A stretch of 64,000 bases of DNA from contig NZ_BNBY01000003.1 in the NCBI RefSeq assembly GCF_014656195.1, positions 186,001 through 250,000 of the forward strand, written 5' to 3'. Shown piece by piece: positions 23,441-31,431 of this stretch. Within the stretch, counting starts at the first letter, position 1; each line of letters starts with the position of its first letter. The notes under the pieces are model-generated. The model was not told the DNA's origin. It worked only from the letters and a program-made list of their open reading frames with translations, and did no database searches. The stretch comes from Kitasatospora xanthocidica (GTDB lineage Bacteria; Actinomycetota; Actinomycetes; Streptomycetales; Streptomycetaceae). The position numbers and the translations under genes were made by a program.

Positions 23441-24547
23441 TCAGGCCGGGGTCCGCCCTCCGAGCAGGTCCGGGTTGCGGGTGAGGCGGAGGGTGTCGAT
23501 CTCCACGTAGCGGCCGGAGTTGACCCCCCATTCCAGGTTGCCGCGCATCCAGGCCTTCATGCCGCCGGCGAAGGCGCCGACGGCGGCCCGGTCCGCCTCG
23601 CGGAGGCCGTGCCAGCTGCCGCAGAGGGTGGTGAGCGACTCCTCGGCGTCCAGGAAGACGCCGATGTCGCGGGCGACCTTGCGGTACACGTGGTCGATGG
23701 CGTCCTGGATGCCGCAGCCGAGCTCCCGGCTCACCGCGAGCACGCCGTTGGTGACCTCGCCGACGACGAGTTCCTTCTGCAGGGAGAGGACGTCGTTGAC
23801 CCAGACGACGACGTCGGAGGCCTTGTCGACCATCGTGCGCAGCTGCTCGGACTCGTGGAGCAGGGCCGGTACCTCCAGGCCGGCCGCGTACTCCAGCAGG
23901 TCCAGCGAGGGGGTGATGCCTCCCGAGGCGCGGCGCAGCTGGGCGTAGCCGCTGAGGGCGGGGACGTGCCGGTGCTCGCGGTTCACCGCCTCGTAGCGGA
24001 AGGCGTCCAGGAACTGCCCCATGTGGGTGATGAAGCGCAGCTGCCACTGGATGCTCTGCCGCCCGGCGAGGCGTCGCCACACCTCGGCGAGTTCGTCCGC
24101 GAGCGGCGGCGCGTCACCGGCCGGCGGCGGCGCGTCACCGGCCGGCGGCGGCGCGTCACCGGCCGACGGCGACGGTTCGGCGGAACGAAGGGTGAGGGCC
24201 GCGAGCATCCGAAGGGTGGTGCGGGTGTCGTCGGCGGCGTCCGTGGGGGCCCAGTCGTCGTACAGGTCGTCGATGACGAAGGCCCAGGTGAACCAGCCGG
24301 CGAGCGGCGAGAGCCGCTCGGCGCGCAGGTCCGGGTAGCAGCGGGCGATGAGCTCGCCCAGGTGGGTGTCGGCGAGCCGCTTGCGGGCGCGCGGCCCGTC
24401 CACCAGGCCGTAGCGGTCCGCCCATTCCAGGATCAGCCGCTCCAGCTCCTCCCGGTACGGGGACATCCGGGGCGGCAGCTGGTACAGGACGTGGTCGGGG
24501 TCGGGCAGCAGCCGCAGGTCGAGGGGAACGGTCGGGGGTGTCGTCAT
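23441..24547 (-). CDS. Class I terpene synthase
   Basis: 368 residues. The metal-binding motifs of bacterial sesquiterpene-type cyclases are intact: an aspartate-rich DDLYD (93-97) in FVIDDLYDDW, the NSE triad in NDVLSLQKE (Asn251, Ser255, Glu259), and the RY pair (Arg346-Tyr347) near the C-terminus. The enzyme should ionise a prenyl diphosphate with Mg2+ and cyclise it; the product cannot be predicted from sequence alone. An in-frame GDAPPPA-type triple repeat (about 129-148) sits between helices as an extra loop. The gene lies 58 bp downstream of a P450 gene on the same strand, so oxidation of the terpene is likely. Confidence 0.9.
   Translation of the reverse strand: MTTPPTVPLDLRLLPDPDHVLYQLPPRMSPYREELERLILEWADRYGLVDGPRARKRLADTHLGELIARCYPDLRAERLSPLAGWFTWAFVIDDLYDDWAPTDAADDTRTTLRMLAALTLRSAEPSPSAGDAPPPAGDAPPPAGDAPPLADELAEVWRRLAGRQSIQWQLRFITHMGQFLDAFRYEAVNREHRHVPALSGYAQLRRASGGITPSLDLLEYAAGLEVPALLHESEQLRTMVDKASDVVVWVNDVLSLQKELVVGEVTNGVLAVSRELGCGIQDAIDHVYRKVARDIGVFLDAEESLTTLCGSWHGLREADRAAVGAFAGGMKAWMRGNLEWGVNSGRYVEIDTLRLTRNPDLLGGRTPA
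24103..24165. repeat. 21-bp tandem repeat inside the terpene synthase gene
   Basis: The core GCGTCACCGG recurs at 24111, 24132 and 24153, a period of 21 bp. In the encoded protein this gives three copies of a Gly-Asp-Ala-Pro-Pro-x-Ala unit. Being in frame, copy-number changes would lengthen the loop without breaking the enzyme. Confidence 0.8.
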
Positions 24548-24605
24548 CCGGGTGTCGGTCTCCTTCGAGCCGGTGCGGTGCGGTGCGGGTCCGGTGCGGT
24601 GCGCT

Positions 24606-26024
24606 TCACGGACGGCTGCGCAGCCGCAGGCGCAGCGGGGCCGGGTGGATCACCGTCCACGGCCGGGGCTCGACCAGGTGCGCGGGCAGTGGTCCCGGCG
24701 GCGGTTCCAGCCGCCACCGGGAGGTGATGACCGCGACGGCCAGGGTGAGTTCGGTCAGGGAGTAGACGTCGCCGATGCACTTGCGGGAGCCGGTGCCGAA
24801 GGGGACGTAGGCCCGGCGCGGGAGTTCGGCCGCGCGGGCGGGCGACCAGCGGTCGACGTCGAAGCGTTCGGGGTCGGGGTAGAGGTCGGGGCGGTGGTGG
24901 AGGAGGTAGGGGGAGAGCAGGACGGCGGTGCCCGGGCGGAGGTGCTCGCCTGCCAGCTCGACCGGCTCGGTGACGGTGCGGCTGTAGAACCAGGCGGACG
25001 GGTAGAAGCGGAGCGTCTCCGCCACCACCCGGCGGGCGAGGTCCAGGCGGGTGACGTCCGCCAGGGTGACCCCGGCGGGTATGGCACCGGCGGGCGTGGC
25101 ACTGCCGGGAACGGCCTGGCGGAGCCGGGCGGGGAGGATCGCGCGCGCCTCCCGGGCGACGGCGTCGGCCAGCTCCTCGTCCAGGGAGAGGAAGTGCAGT
25201 GCCCAGCCGAGCGCCGAGGCCGAGGTGCCGATGCCGCCGGTGAGCATGGTGACGATCTGGTCCCGCATCTCCCGGTCGGTCAGGCCCTCCCCCACCATCA
25301 GCGTGAGCAGGTCGTGGTCGCCGCCGTCGCCGCGTCGGCGGCCCTCGATCGCGCCGTCGACCACCTCGTTCACGGTGCGGCAGGCCTGGCGGAAACGGCG
25401 GTTGGCCCGGGTCGGCAGCCGGTCGAACAGCCGGGACGGGGAGCGCATCTGCCGGCCGATGCCGTGGTGGAAGTCCGGGTAGACGGCGGCGATCCGGGCC
25501 ACCGCGGTGGAGGAGCGGTCCGCGGAGAACATCGTCCGGGTGATGATCCTGGCGATCAGCCGGTAGGCGTGGTCCTCGACGGCGATCACCCGGCCGTCGG
25601 CCCAGCCGGCCGCGGTGGCGGTCACCTCCTCCAGCATCACCGGCAGGTAGCGGGTGAAGGCCTCCGGGCGGAAGGCGGGCTGGAGTTGCCGGCGCTGTCG
25701 GCGGTGCACGTCGTGGGGCGTGGAACCGAGCCCGTCGCCCAGGAACCAGCGCAGCTTGTCGAAGAGCGGCCCGCCCTTGTCGAAGTGCCGGGTGTCGGTG
25801 AGGACGTGGTGGAACAGGTCGGGGGTGCAGACCATCATCGCGCGCTGCGGTCCGAGCCGGAGTTCCACCAGGTCGCCTTGGTCGGCGAGCGAGCGCAGGA
25901 ACGGCAGCGGATGGCGGAAGAGGGCCGGGACGTGTCCGACCAGCGGGAGAGCGCCGGCCGCGCGGGCGGTGCGGTGGGTGGTCGTGGTGGTGGTCGCGGT
26001 GGTGCTCGCGGTGGGTGCCGTCAT
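24606..26024 (-). CDS. Cytochrome P450, terpenoid-tailoring
   Basis: 472 residues. The haem-binding loop is FGTGSRKCIG (Cys416 as thiolate ligand), the K-helix ExxR is ETLR in VAETLRFYPS, and the proline-rich start after a Thr-rich tail is GALPLVGHVPALF. The I-helix reads LTGGIGTSAS, where the acid residue that normally precedes the conserved Thr is Gly. The electron donors would be a separate ferredoxin and reductase. It is the first gene of a two-gene unit with the terpene synthase (58-bp gap), as in the albaflavenone locus. The ATG at 26024 follows GGGGAG. The N-terminus is a run of Thr/Ala of low complexity. Confidence 0.9.
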   Translation of the reverse strand: MTAPTASTTATTTTTTHRTARAAGALPLVGHVPALFRHPLPFLRSLADQGDLVELRLGPQRAMMVCTPDLFHHVLTDTRHFDKGGPLFDKLRWFLGDGLGSTPHDVHRRQRRQLQPAFRPEAFTRYLPVMLEEVTATAAGWADGRVIAVEDHAYRLIARIITRTMFSADRSSTAVARIAAVYPDFHHGIGRQMRSPSRLFDRLPTRANRRFRQACRTVNEVVDGAIEGRRRGDGGDHDLLTLMVGEGLTDREMRDQIVTMLTGGIGTSASALGWALHFLSLDEELADAVAREARAILPARLRQAVPGSATPAGAIPAGVTLADVTRLDLARRVVAETLRFYPSAWFYSRTVTEPVELAGEHLRPGTAVLLSPYLLHHRPDLYPDPERFDVDRWSPARAAELPRRAYVPFGTGSRKCIGDVYSLTELTLAVAVITSRWRLEPPPGPLPAHLVEPRPWTVIHPAPLRLRLRSRP

Positions 26025-26053
26025 GTCTCCCCGTTCGACGCAGGGCGGAGGAT

Positions 26054-26083
26054 CCGGAAGCCCGGCGGGGGCCGGGCTTCCGG
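26054..26083. terminator. Hairpin between the metalloprotein gene and the P450
   Basis: CCGGAAGCCCGG (26054-26065) pairs perfectly with 26072-26083 around the 6-nt loop CGGGGG. It lies downstream of the gene ending at 26232 and 30 bp upstream of the P450 start, so it may terminate the former or sit in the leader of the latter. Confidence 0.6.
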
Positions 26084-26231
26084 GGCAGTCAATCTGGCAC
26101 TCGGCTTCGGGAGTTGAGAAGGTCAGAGCCGATCCGAAAATATGTCTTGGGCCGGATTCCGGCCGGTACGAGGCAGACTGTCAGGAAGCTCTCGCCGCCG
26201 GGCGGGGCCGTCCGGTTCGGAGCAGCGGGCT

Positions 26232-26957
26232 TCACACGCTCAACGGGTTCCGGTCCAGGTAGCGGAGGCCCTGCTTCAGGTAGGCCCGTGGGTTGGTGGC
26301 CAGATGGCGGGCCCAGGCGGGATCGGTCTCGCCCCGCAGGTGGGCGTAGCAGGCCAGCGCGTAGCCGAACATCCGCTCGGTCAGGTAGCCGAGGCGCGAG
26401 TACGACCAGCCGTGGTTGTCCTGGCTGAAGTCGAAGGCGGAGTTGGCGGTGAAGACGCCGAGGCCGAAGTGGACCGTCAGCAGGTCGGTGAGCGGTTCGT
26501 GGTCGCGCCGGTCGCTCGTGATCCGCTGCTCGTCGAGGAGGCGGACGTGGCCCAGCTCGTGGGCGACGGTGGCCACCAGCGCGACCGGGCGGGCGGCTTG
26601 GCGCTGGGCGACGGCGATCACGGGGCGTCCGTTCTCGCGCCGGTAGTGCCCGGCGGCGGAGCGGGACTCGTACGCGAGCCCGAGGTCGTCGGCCATGCCG
26701 CGCTCGCCGTCGTCCGGCTCGATCTCGACCGTCAGGCGTTCGGGCGCCACGCCCAGGTAGCCGCAGAGCCGGGTGATCACGCGCCGGACGTCCTCCTCGG
26801 AGCCCTCGTACGGTCCCGGGAAGAACTCGGCGGTCGGCAGGACCGGCGCGCGGTCCAGCACCTCCCGGCCGAACTCGGCGGTCAGCCAGGCCATCGACTC
26901 CTCGATCCAGACCCGTTCCTCCGGCCCGACCGGGCACTTCGCCGAGAACAGCCCCAT
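26232..26957 (-). CDS. HELGH-motif putative metalloprotease-like protein
   Basis: 241 residues. VATVAHELGHVRLLDE contains HELGH, the HExxH zinc/catalytic motif of gluzincin/metzincin-type peptidases; the third ligand may be the Glu or His in HEPLTDLLTVHFGLG about 20 residues later. The rest is a soluble mixed fold: VWIEESMAWLTAEFG at the front and GYLTERMFGYALACYAHLRGE behind the motif. No signal peptide is seen, so it is cytosolic. Streptomyces genomes hold similar proteins of unknown substrate. It is flanked by the terpenoid genes and cysteine dioxygenase on the same strand but with its own start region. Confidence 0.7.
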   Translation of the reverse strand: MGLFSAKCPVGPEERVWIEESMAWLTAEFGREVLDRAPVLPTAEFFPGPYEGSEEDVRRVITRLCGYLGVAPERLTVEIEPDDGERGMADDLGLAYESRSAAGHYRRENGRPVIAVAQRQAARPVALVATVAHELGHVRLLDEQRITSDRRDHEPLTDLLTVHFGLGVFTANSAFDFSQDNHGWSYSRLGYLTERMFGYALACYAHLRGETDPAWARHLATNPRAYLKQGLRYLDRNPLSV

Positions 26958-27047
26958 GACACCCCCCAGTGGTCACGGCCATCATGCACCACACGCCGGG
27001 CGACGTGTCGTGTCAGGCCCTGCCGTGCGCCGTCAAGCCGGGGCCGG

Positions 27048-27635
27048 TCACGGCGCCAGGCCGTCCGGGCTCCGCCAGCTCACCAGGCGGGCCCCCTCCG
27101 GCGGGCGGTCCACGACCTCCTGTCCGAAGACCCGGTTGATCGAGCTGCCCCCGTTCAGCGAGATGTCCGCGCCGTAGACGTGCAGGGAGACCGCGCGACC
27201 GGTGCCGCCGTTCGACACCCGGTGGATGTCCTCGTCGGGTGGCACCAGCAGCTGCACCCGGCCGGGAGAGCAGGTGGTCCGGCCGGACGGCACCAGCACC
27301 CTGCGCCCGGACCGGGGCAGCCGCCACAGCCGGTACGCCTCGTCCACCTCGACGCCCTCCAGCACCCCCGACACGCACCAGGAGACGTGGTCGTGGACCG
27401 GGGTGGACTGCCCGGGCAGCCAGGTCAGGGCCACCACGGAGTGCGACCGTCCGGCATGCAGCAGCCGCTGGGCGTACCCGTCGGTGTCGCCGGCGCACAG
27501 GTCCTCGGGAACGATCAGGCCGGCCCGGAGGTACTTGCGCAGGGTGTCCGCGGTGAGCTGGGCGGTCAGGACGTCCGCGGCGGCATAGCGCGCGAGGTCG
27601 GAGAGGAACTCGTCGAGGTTGGAGCCGGGTTCCAC
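27048..27635 (-). CDS. Cysteine dioxygenase (type I)
   Basis: 195 residues, cupin fold. The iron ligands are the two His of PVHDHVSWC and the His of EDIHRVSN. A Cys four residues after the HxH matches the position of the crosslinked Cys in type I enzymes, and SLHVYG ends the barrel. The reaction is cysteine plus O2 to cysteine sulfinate. The start codon at 27635 lies only 3 bp after the stop of the sodium:solute symporter gene, so DUF485 protein, symporter and dioxygenase are one operon. This suggests the transported solute is linked to thiol or sulfinate metabolism. Confidence 0.85.
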   Translation of the reverse strand: MEPGSNLDEFLSDLARYAAADVLTAQLTADTLRKYLRAGLIVPEDLCAGDTDGYAQRLLHAGRSHSVVALTWLPGQSTPVHDHVSWCVSGVLEGVEVDEAYRLWRLPRSGRRVLVPSGRTTCSPGRVQLLVPPDEDIHRVSNGGTGRAVSLHVYGADISLNGGSSINRVFGQEVVDRPPEGARLVSWRSPDGLAP

Positions 27636-27638
27636 GGC

Positions 27639-29381
27639 CTACCGCCCCGCCCCGGTGAGCGCGCGGACCTCCAGCTCGGCGAAGGCGCGCCCGTCCGCGT
27701 CCCCGTGCGCGTCCTCGTCCCGACGGCGGCGGCTGCCGACCAGGGAACCGACGACGGCGGCCGCGAACCCGACCGGGATCGAGATGACGCCCGGGTTCTG
27801 CAGCGGGATCGGCGCGGTGGTGGTGCAGGAGATCAGCGCCGTGGCGTTGCCGACCCGCTTGCTGGACGCCTCCACGCCGCAGTCCTTCGCCTGGGCCGCC
27901 GTCAGCTTCACGGCGTGGACCGTGCCGCTCGCGCCGCCCCAGCAGATCGGGGAGAGCAGCACCAGGCCGATCGAGCCGACCAGGCCCGCGTAGATGCCGC
28001 ACTTGGCGCCGAAGGTGGTGAAGCGCTTCCAGAACAGGGTCAGCAGGATCGCCGGCAGGTTGGCGGAGGCCGCGATGGCGAAGGCGAGGGCCACCAGGAA
28101 CGCCACATTGAGGTCCCTGGCGAAGATCGACAGGGCGACCGCGACCGCGCCGATGACCACGGCCGCGATCTTCGCCGTGACCAGCTCCTGCCGTTCGGTG
28201 GCCCTGCCCTTGCGGATGACGCTGGCGTACAGGTCATGGGCGAAGGAGGACGAGGAGGTCAGGGTGAGCCCGGCGACGACCGCGAGGATGGTGGCGAAGG
28301 CCACCGCCGCGATGAAGGCGAGCATCAGGGAGCCGCCGGTGGTGCCCGCGCCGCCGCCGAGGTGCTCGGCCAGCAGGGTGGCGGCGGTGTTCCCGGACGG
28401 GTCCTTCTCCTTGATCGTCGCGGTGCCGACCAGCGCGGCCGCGCCGAAGCCGAGCACCAGGGTCATCAGGTAGAACACCCCGATGATGCCGATCGCCCAG
28501 TTCACCGACTTGCGCGCGTCGCGCCCGGTCGGGACGGTGTAGAAGCGGACCAGCACGTGCGGCAGCGCCGCGGTGCCCAGCACCAGGGCGGTGCCGAGGC
28601 TGACCAGGTCGAGCTTCGACCAGCCGTCGGTCGCCCCGTACTTCAGGCCGGGCTGGAGGAAGGCGTCGCCCTTCTTGGAGGCCGTGGCGGCGTCCCCGAG
28701 CAGGTGGCTCAGGTCGAACCCGTACTTCGCCAGCACCCACAGGGTCATCACGGCCGCGCCGGCGATCAGCAGCACCGCCTTGACGATCTGCACCCAGGTG
28801 GTGCCCTTCATCCCGCCGACCACGACGTAGACGATCATCAGGGCGCCGACCCCGACGATGGTCCAGATCTGCGCGGAGGCGCCCTTGACGTCGAGCAGTT
28901 GCCCCACGATCGTCGCCGCGCCGACCATCTGCGCGATCAGGTAGAAGATCGAGACCACGATGGTCGACACACCCGCGGCGGTCCGCACCGGCCCGCTGCG
29001 CAGCCGCGCGGCCAGCACGTCGGCCATGGTGAACCGCCCGGTGTTGCGCAGCAGTTCGGCCACCATCAGCAGCGCGACCAGCCAGGCGACCAGGAAGCCG
29101 ATCGAGTACAGGAACCCGTCGTACCCGGAGAGCGCGATGATCCCGGCGATACCGAGGAAGGAGGCCGCCGACAGGTAGTCGCCCGAGATCGCGATCCCGT
29201 TCTGCAGCGCGGAGAACTGCCCGCCGCCGGTGTAGAAACCCCCGGTGCCCTGGGTGCTCCGCCGGGCCCAGAGGGTGATGCCGAGCGTCACCGCCACCAG
29301 GGCGACGAACAGCCCGACGGTCAGGCCCTTGTGCGACGCGGACTGCGCCGCCGCCGCGGCGAGCGGAAGGTGCTGTGTCAT
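27639..29381 (-). CDS. Sodium:solute symporter (SSS family, ActP-like)
   Basis: 580 residues with about 13 predicted membrane helices. Family features include the GGGQFSALQNGIAISGDYLSAASFLGI segment (in part), GYDGFLYSIGFLVAWLVALLMVAE and LPHVLVRFYTVP. The C-terminal Arg-rich tail is cytoplasmic. ActP-type members carry acetate, pyruvate or other monocarboxylates with Na+ or H+. The start overlaps the DUF485 stop by ATGA (29378-29381). The downstream partner here is cysteine dioxygenase instead of acetyl-CoA synthetase, so the usual 'acetate' label should be treated with care. Confidence 0.85.
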   Translation of the reverse strand: MTQHLPLAAAAAQSASHKGLTVGLFVALVAVTLGITLWARRSTQGTGGFYTGGGQFSALQNGIAISGDYLSAASFLGIAGIIALSGYDGFLYSIGFLVAWLVALLMVAELLRNTGRFTMADVLAARLRSGPVRTAAGVSTIVVSIFYLIAQMVGAATIVGQLLDVKGASAQIWTIVGVGALMIVYVVVGGMKGTTWVQIVKAVLLIAGAAVMTLWVLAKYGFDLSHLLGDAATASKKGDAFLQPGLKYGATDGWSKLDLVSLGTALVLGTAALPHVLVRFYTVPTGRDARKSVNWAIGIIGVFYLMTLVLGFGAAALVGTATIKEKDPSGNTAATLLAEHLGGGAGTTGGSLMLAFIAAVAFATILAVVAGLTLTSSSSFAHDLYASVIRKGRATERQELVTAKIAAVVIGAVAVALSIFARDLNVAFLVALAFAIAASANLPAILLTLFWKRFTTFGAKCGIYAGLVGSIGLVLLSPICWGGASGTVHAVKLTAAQAKDCGVEASSKRVGNATALISCTTTAPIPLQNPGVISIPVGFAAAVVGSLVGSRRRRDEDAHGDADGRAFAELEVRALTGAGR

Positions 29382-29776
29382 GCCTGCTCCCCCGTCGCTT
29401 CCCGGCCGGACGGGCCGCTCGGGGCCGGGGCGGTCGGGCCCGGGACGGTCGGACGGGAGGCCGCCACACTCCGCAGGGCCGCCGCCAGCGGGTCCAGCCG
29501 CCGGGCGGCGAACCGGCCGTAGGCCAGGGCGATGCCGAAGGTCGAGACGAACTGCAGCAGTCCGAAGACCAGCGCCACGTTGACGTTCCCGGCGACCTTC
29601 GTCGCCATGAAGCCGCGGGCGTAGGCCGAGCAGAGCACGTACGTCAGGAACCAGAGCAGGAACGCCGCCGTCACCGGGAACACGAACCTGCGGTAGCTGG
29701 CGCGCAACTCGGTGAAGCGCGGATCGTCGCCGATCCAGAGGGTGTCACCGCGCGACGGCGCGGCCGGGTCGATCAT
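29378..29776 (-). CDS. DUF485 family membrane protein
   Basis: 132 residues from the ATG at 29776. It has the DUF485 pattern: a DPRFTELRASYRRFVFPVTAAFL stretch (in part) leading into the first membrane helix, then GFMATKVAGNVNVALVFGLLQFVSTFGIALAYGRFA as a loop plus second helix. These small two-helix proteins (YjcH-like) are nearly always encoded just before an ActP-type symporter and are thought to assist it. It is coupled to the symporter by an ATGA overlap. The C-terminal tail is Pro/Ala-rich. Confidence 0.85.
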   Translation of the reverse strand: MIDPAAPSRGDTLWIGDDPRFTELRASYRRFVFPVTAAFLLWFLTYVLCSAYARGFMATKVAGNVNVALVFGLLQFVSTFGIALAYGRFAARRLDPLAAALRSVAASRPTVPGPTAPAPSGPSGREATGEQA

Positions 29777-29844
29777 GGGAATCCTTCTGAGCGGTGCGGA
29801 ACTTTCCGAAGGCCCGACCGTAGGAATCCCCGGTAGACAAGCGG

Positions 29845-30465
29845 TCAACGCGCGGACCGGGGGCGGCCGCCGCCCCCGGTCCGGACGGCGGCGCCGAAGG
29901 GCCAGGCCTCGATGTCGCGGTAGTGGATCGGCCCGGGGCCGCGGCCGATGTTGCTGCCGACCAGGTGGAGGCGCTCGGCCCGCCACGGTCGGCCCGCGAA
30001 GCCGGCGAGCCCGGCCGCGGCCTGCGGCACGCTGGTGGGATCGTCGCGGCGAGCTCGCGCCAGGGTCAGGTGGGGGCGCAGCGGGCGGGCGTTGAACTCG
30101 ATCCCGCAGGACCTGACCAGGTCGCGGACGTCGGTGGCGAGCAGGTGCAGCCCTTCCAGGTCCCCGTCGATGCCGCTCCACAGCAGTCGCTCGTCGAAGT
30201 GGCCGCCGCCGCGCAGGCCCAGGCGCAGGGCGGGGTGCGACGCCGCCAGGCCGGCCAGCGCCGAGCGCAGCGACGGCACCGCGGTGGAGGGCAGTTCACC
30301 GAGGAAGGCCAGGGTGATGTGCCAGTCCTCGATCCGGTTCCACCGCAGCCGCGGGTACCCGGCGTACGCGGGCTGCAGCGCCTCGGCCAGCTCGTCCTTG
30401 GCGTCGTCGGGCGGAGCCAGCGCCACGAAGACACGCAGGGTCGAGGGCTCGGGGTGATCGTCCAC
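29845..30465 (-). CDS. thpR: RNA 2',3'-cyclic phosphodiesterase
   Basis: 206 residues, the 2H phosphoesterase fold. Both HxT motifs are present, WHITLAFLG and PHLTLARAR, about 80 residues apart, as in ThpR/LigT. The opening LRVFVALAPPDDAKDELAEAL is typical of the family. The enzyme opens 2',3'-cyclic phosphates on RNA ends to 2'-phosphates in the cytosol. The ATG is at 30465, and only 34 bp separate it from the arsI stop upstream. It is the next gene downstream of arsI on that strand, but no functional link is apparent. Confidence 0.85.
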   Translation of the reverse strand: MDDHPEPSTLRVFVALAPPDDAKDELAEALQPAYAGYPRLRWNRIEDWHITLAFLGELPSTAVPSLRSALAGLAASHPALRLGLRGGGHFDERLLWSGIDGDLEGLHLLATDVRDLVRSCGIEFNARPLRPHLTLARARRDDPTSVPQAAAGLAGFAGRPWRAERLHLVGSNIGRGPGPIHYRDIEAWPFGAAVRTGGGGRPRSAR

Positions 30466-30499
30466 GGGAGATTTCTAGCACCCCGGCACCGGCCACCGG

Positions 30500-30970
30500 T
30501 CAGCCGCAGGCGCATCCGGTGGCAGCGGCGACCGGTCCGGCAGTCTGCCCGCCGCCGGTGCAGCAGGTACCGGGGGTGCCGTCGGCGCTCTTGCCGAGGG
30601 TGTCGGCGTCGGCCTTGACGACGTACACCTCCCAGGGCTCCTTGCCGGGGCCGGTGACCCAGACCTTGTCCTGGAGGGCGTAGCAGCAGGAGGTGTCGTT
30701 CTCCTCGAAGGTGGCCAGGCCGGCGTCCTGGAGGCGGGTGGCGGCGGCGGTGACCTGTGCGGTGCTGTCGACCTCGACTCCGAGGTGGTCCAGGCGGGTG
30801 GACTCGCCGCGCTCACCCTCGATGAGGACGAGCTTGAGCGGGGGCTCGGTGACGGCGAAGTTCGCGTAGCCGGGCCGCCGCTTGGCGGGCTCGGTGCCGA
30901 AGAGCTTGGCGTAGAAGGCGACGGAGGCTTCGAGGTCGGCGACGCGCAGGGCGAGCTGAACACGGGACAT
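30500..30970 (-). CDS. arsI: ArsI/CadI-family glyoxalase-fold arsenic resistance protein
   Basis: 156 residues. The vicinal oxygen chelate fold starts at MSRVQLALRVADLEASVAFYAKLFG and has RLDHLGVEVDS and EPWEVYVVKAD as metal-ligand strands. The Cys pair in ENDTSCCYALQDKVWVTGP is the arsenical-binding motif of ArsI, the Fe(II) dioxygenase that cleaves the C-As bond of trivalent organoarsenicals; CadI proteins share it. The C-terminus ends in extra cysteines (TCCTG, CACG). The ATG at 30970 begins at the domain. The gene is divergent from arsR, with an inverted-repeat operator between them, so induction by As(III) species is expected. Confidence 0.85.
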   Translation of the reverse strand: MSRVQLALRVADLEASVAFYAKLFGTEPAKRRPGYANFAVTEPPLKLVLIEGERGESTRLDHLGVEVDSTAQVTAAATRLQDAGLATFEENDTSCCYALQDKVWVTGPGKEPWEVYVVKADADTLGKSADGTPGTCCTGGGQTAGPVAAATGCACG

Positions 30971-30998
30971 GGCGGTACTCCCCGATCCGAGGTCTTGT

Positions 30999-31067
30999 TT
31001 CGACATCTATCGATACAGCGAGCTTGCCTCTCCGCATAGATGACTGTCAACATAGACGCATGTCGAA
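30999..31067. promoter_or_regulatory. ArsR operator region between arsI and arsR
   Basis: TTCGACAT (30999-31006) is repeated inverted as ATGTCGAA (31060-31067). Inside lies the palindrome TATCGATA (31008-31015), and ATCTAT is mirrored by ATAGAT. These symmetric AT-rich sites in the divergent gap are where an ArsR dimer would be expected to block both promoters. The right-hand half overlaps the arsR start codon. Confidence 0.55.
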
Positions 31068-31431
31068 TCTGGAACTCGAAGTGCTCGGCCAGGACGACGC
31101 GGCCGCGTGCTGCTCGCCGATGGTCCGCGAGCCGCTGGGCGAAGACGCCGCCGTCGACCTGGCGAAGATGTTCAAGGCCCTGTCGGACCCGGTACGGCTG
31201 CGGCTGCTGTCGCTGATCGCCTCGTACGAGGGCGGCGAGGCCTGCGTCTGCGACCTGACCGGCCCCTTCGACGTGTCCCAGCCGACCATCTCCCACCACC
31301 TCAAGGTCCTGCGCGAGGCCGGCCTGGTCGACTCCGAGCGCCGCGGGACCTGGGTCTACTACTGGGTGCTCCCGGCCGCCCTGGCCAAGCTCTCCGCCCT
31401 GCTCCAGACCCCCACCGGGGAGTCCGGATGA
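31060..31431 (+). CDS. arsR: ArsR-family arsenic-responsive repressor
   Basis: 123 residues. The winged HTH reads LAKMFKALSDPVRLRLLSLIASYEGGEACVCDLTG (in part), SQPTISHHLKVLREAGLVDSERRGTWVYYWV. The metal site CVCDL is the classical As(III) pair in the DNA-binding helix, and an extra CC near the N-terminus (AAACCSP) may give the third thiolate. As(III) binding releases the repressor. It heads an operon with the aquaporin gene (ATGA overlap 31428-31431) and arsC, and is divergent from arsI. The ATG at 31060 was chosen since the gap upstream holds the operator. Confidence 0.9.
   Translation: MSNLELEVLGQDDAAACCSPMVREPLGEDAAVDLAKMFKALSDPVRLRLLSLIASYEGGEACVCDLTGPFDVSQPTISHHLKVLREAGLVDSERRGTWVYYWVLPAALAKLSALLQTPTGESG

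Noticed and set aside
24103..24165. CRISPR or IS-related repeat
   Set aside because: It is an in-frame coding repeat inside an intact enzyme gene.
26142..29522. An 1126-codon open frame on the plus strand
   Set aside because: It runs antisense to four clearly recognised genes, and its product is Gly/Arg/His/Gln-rich without motifs.
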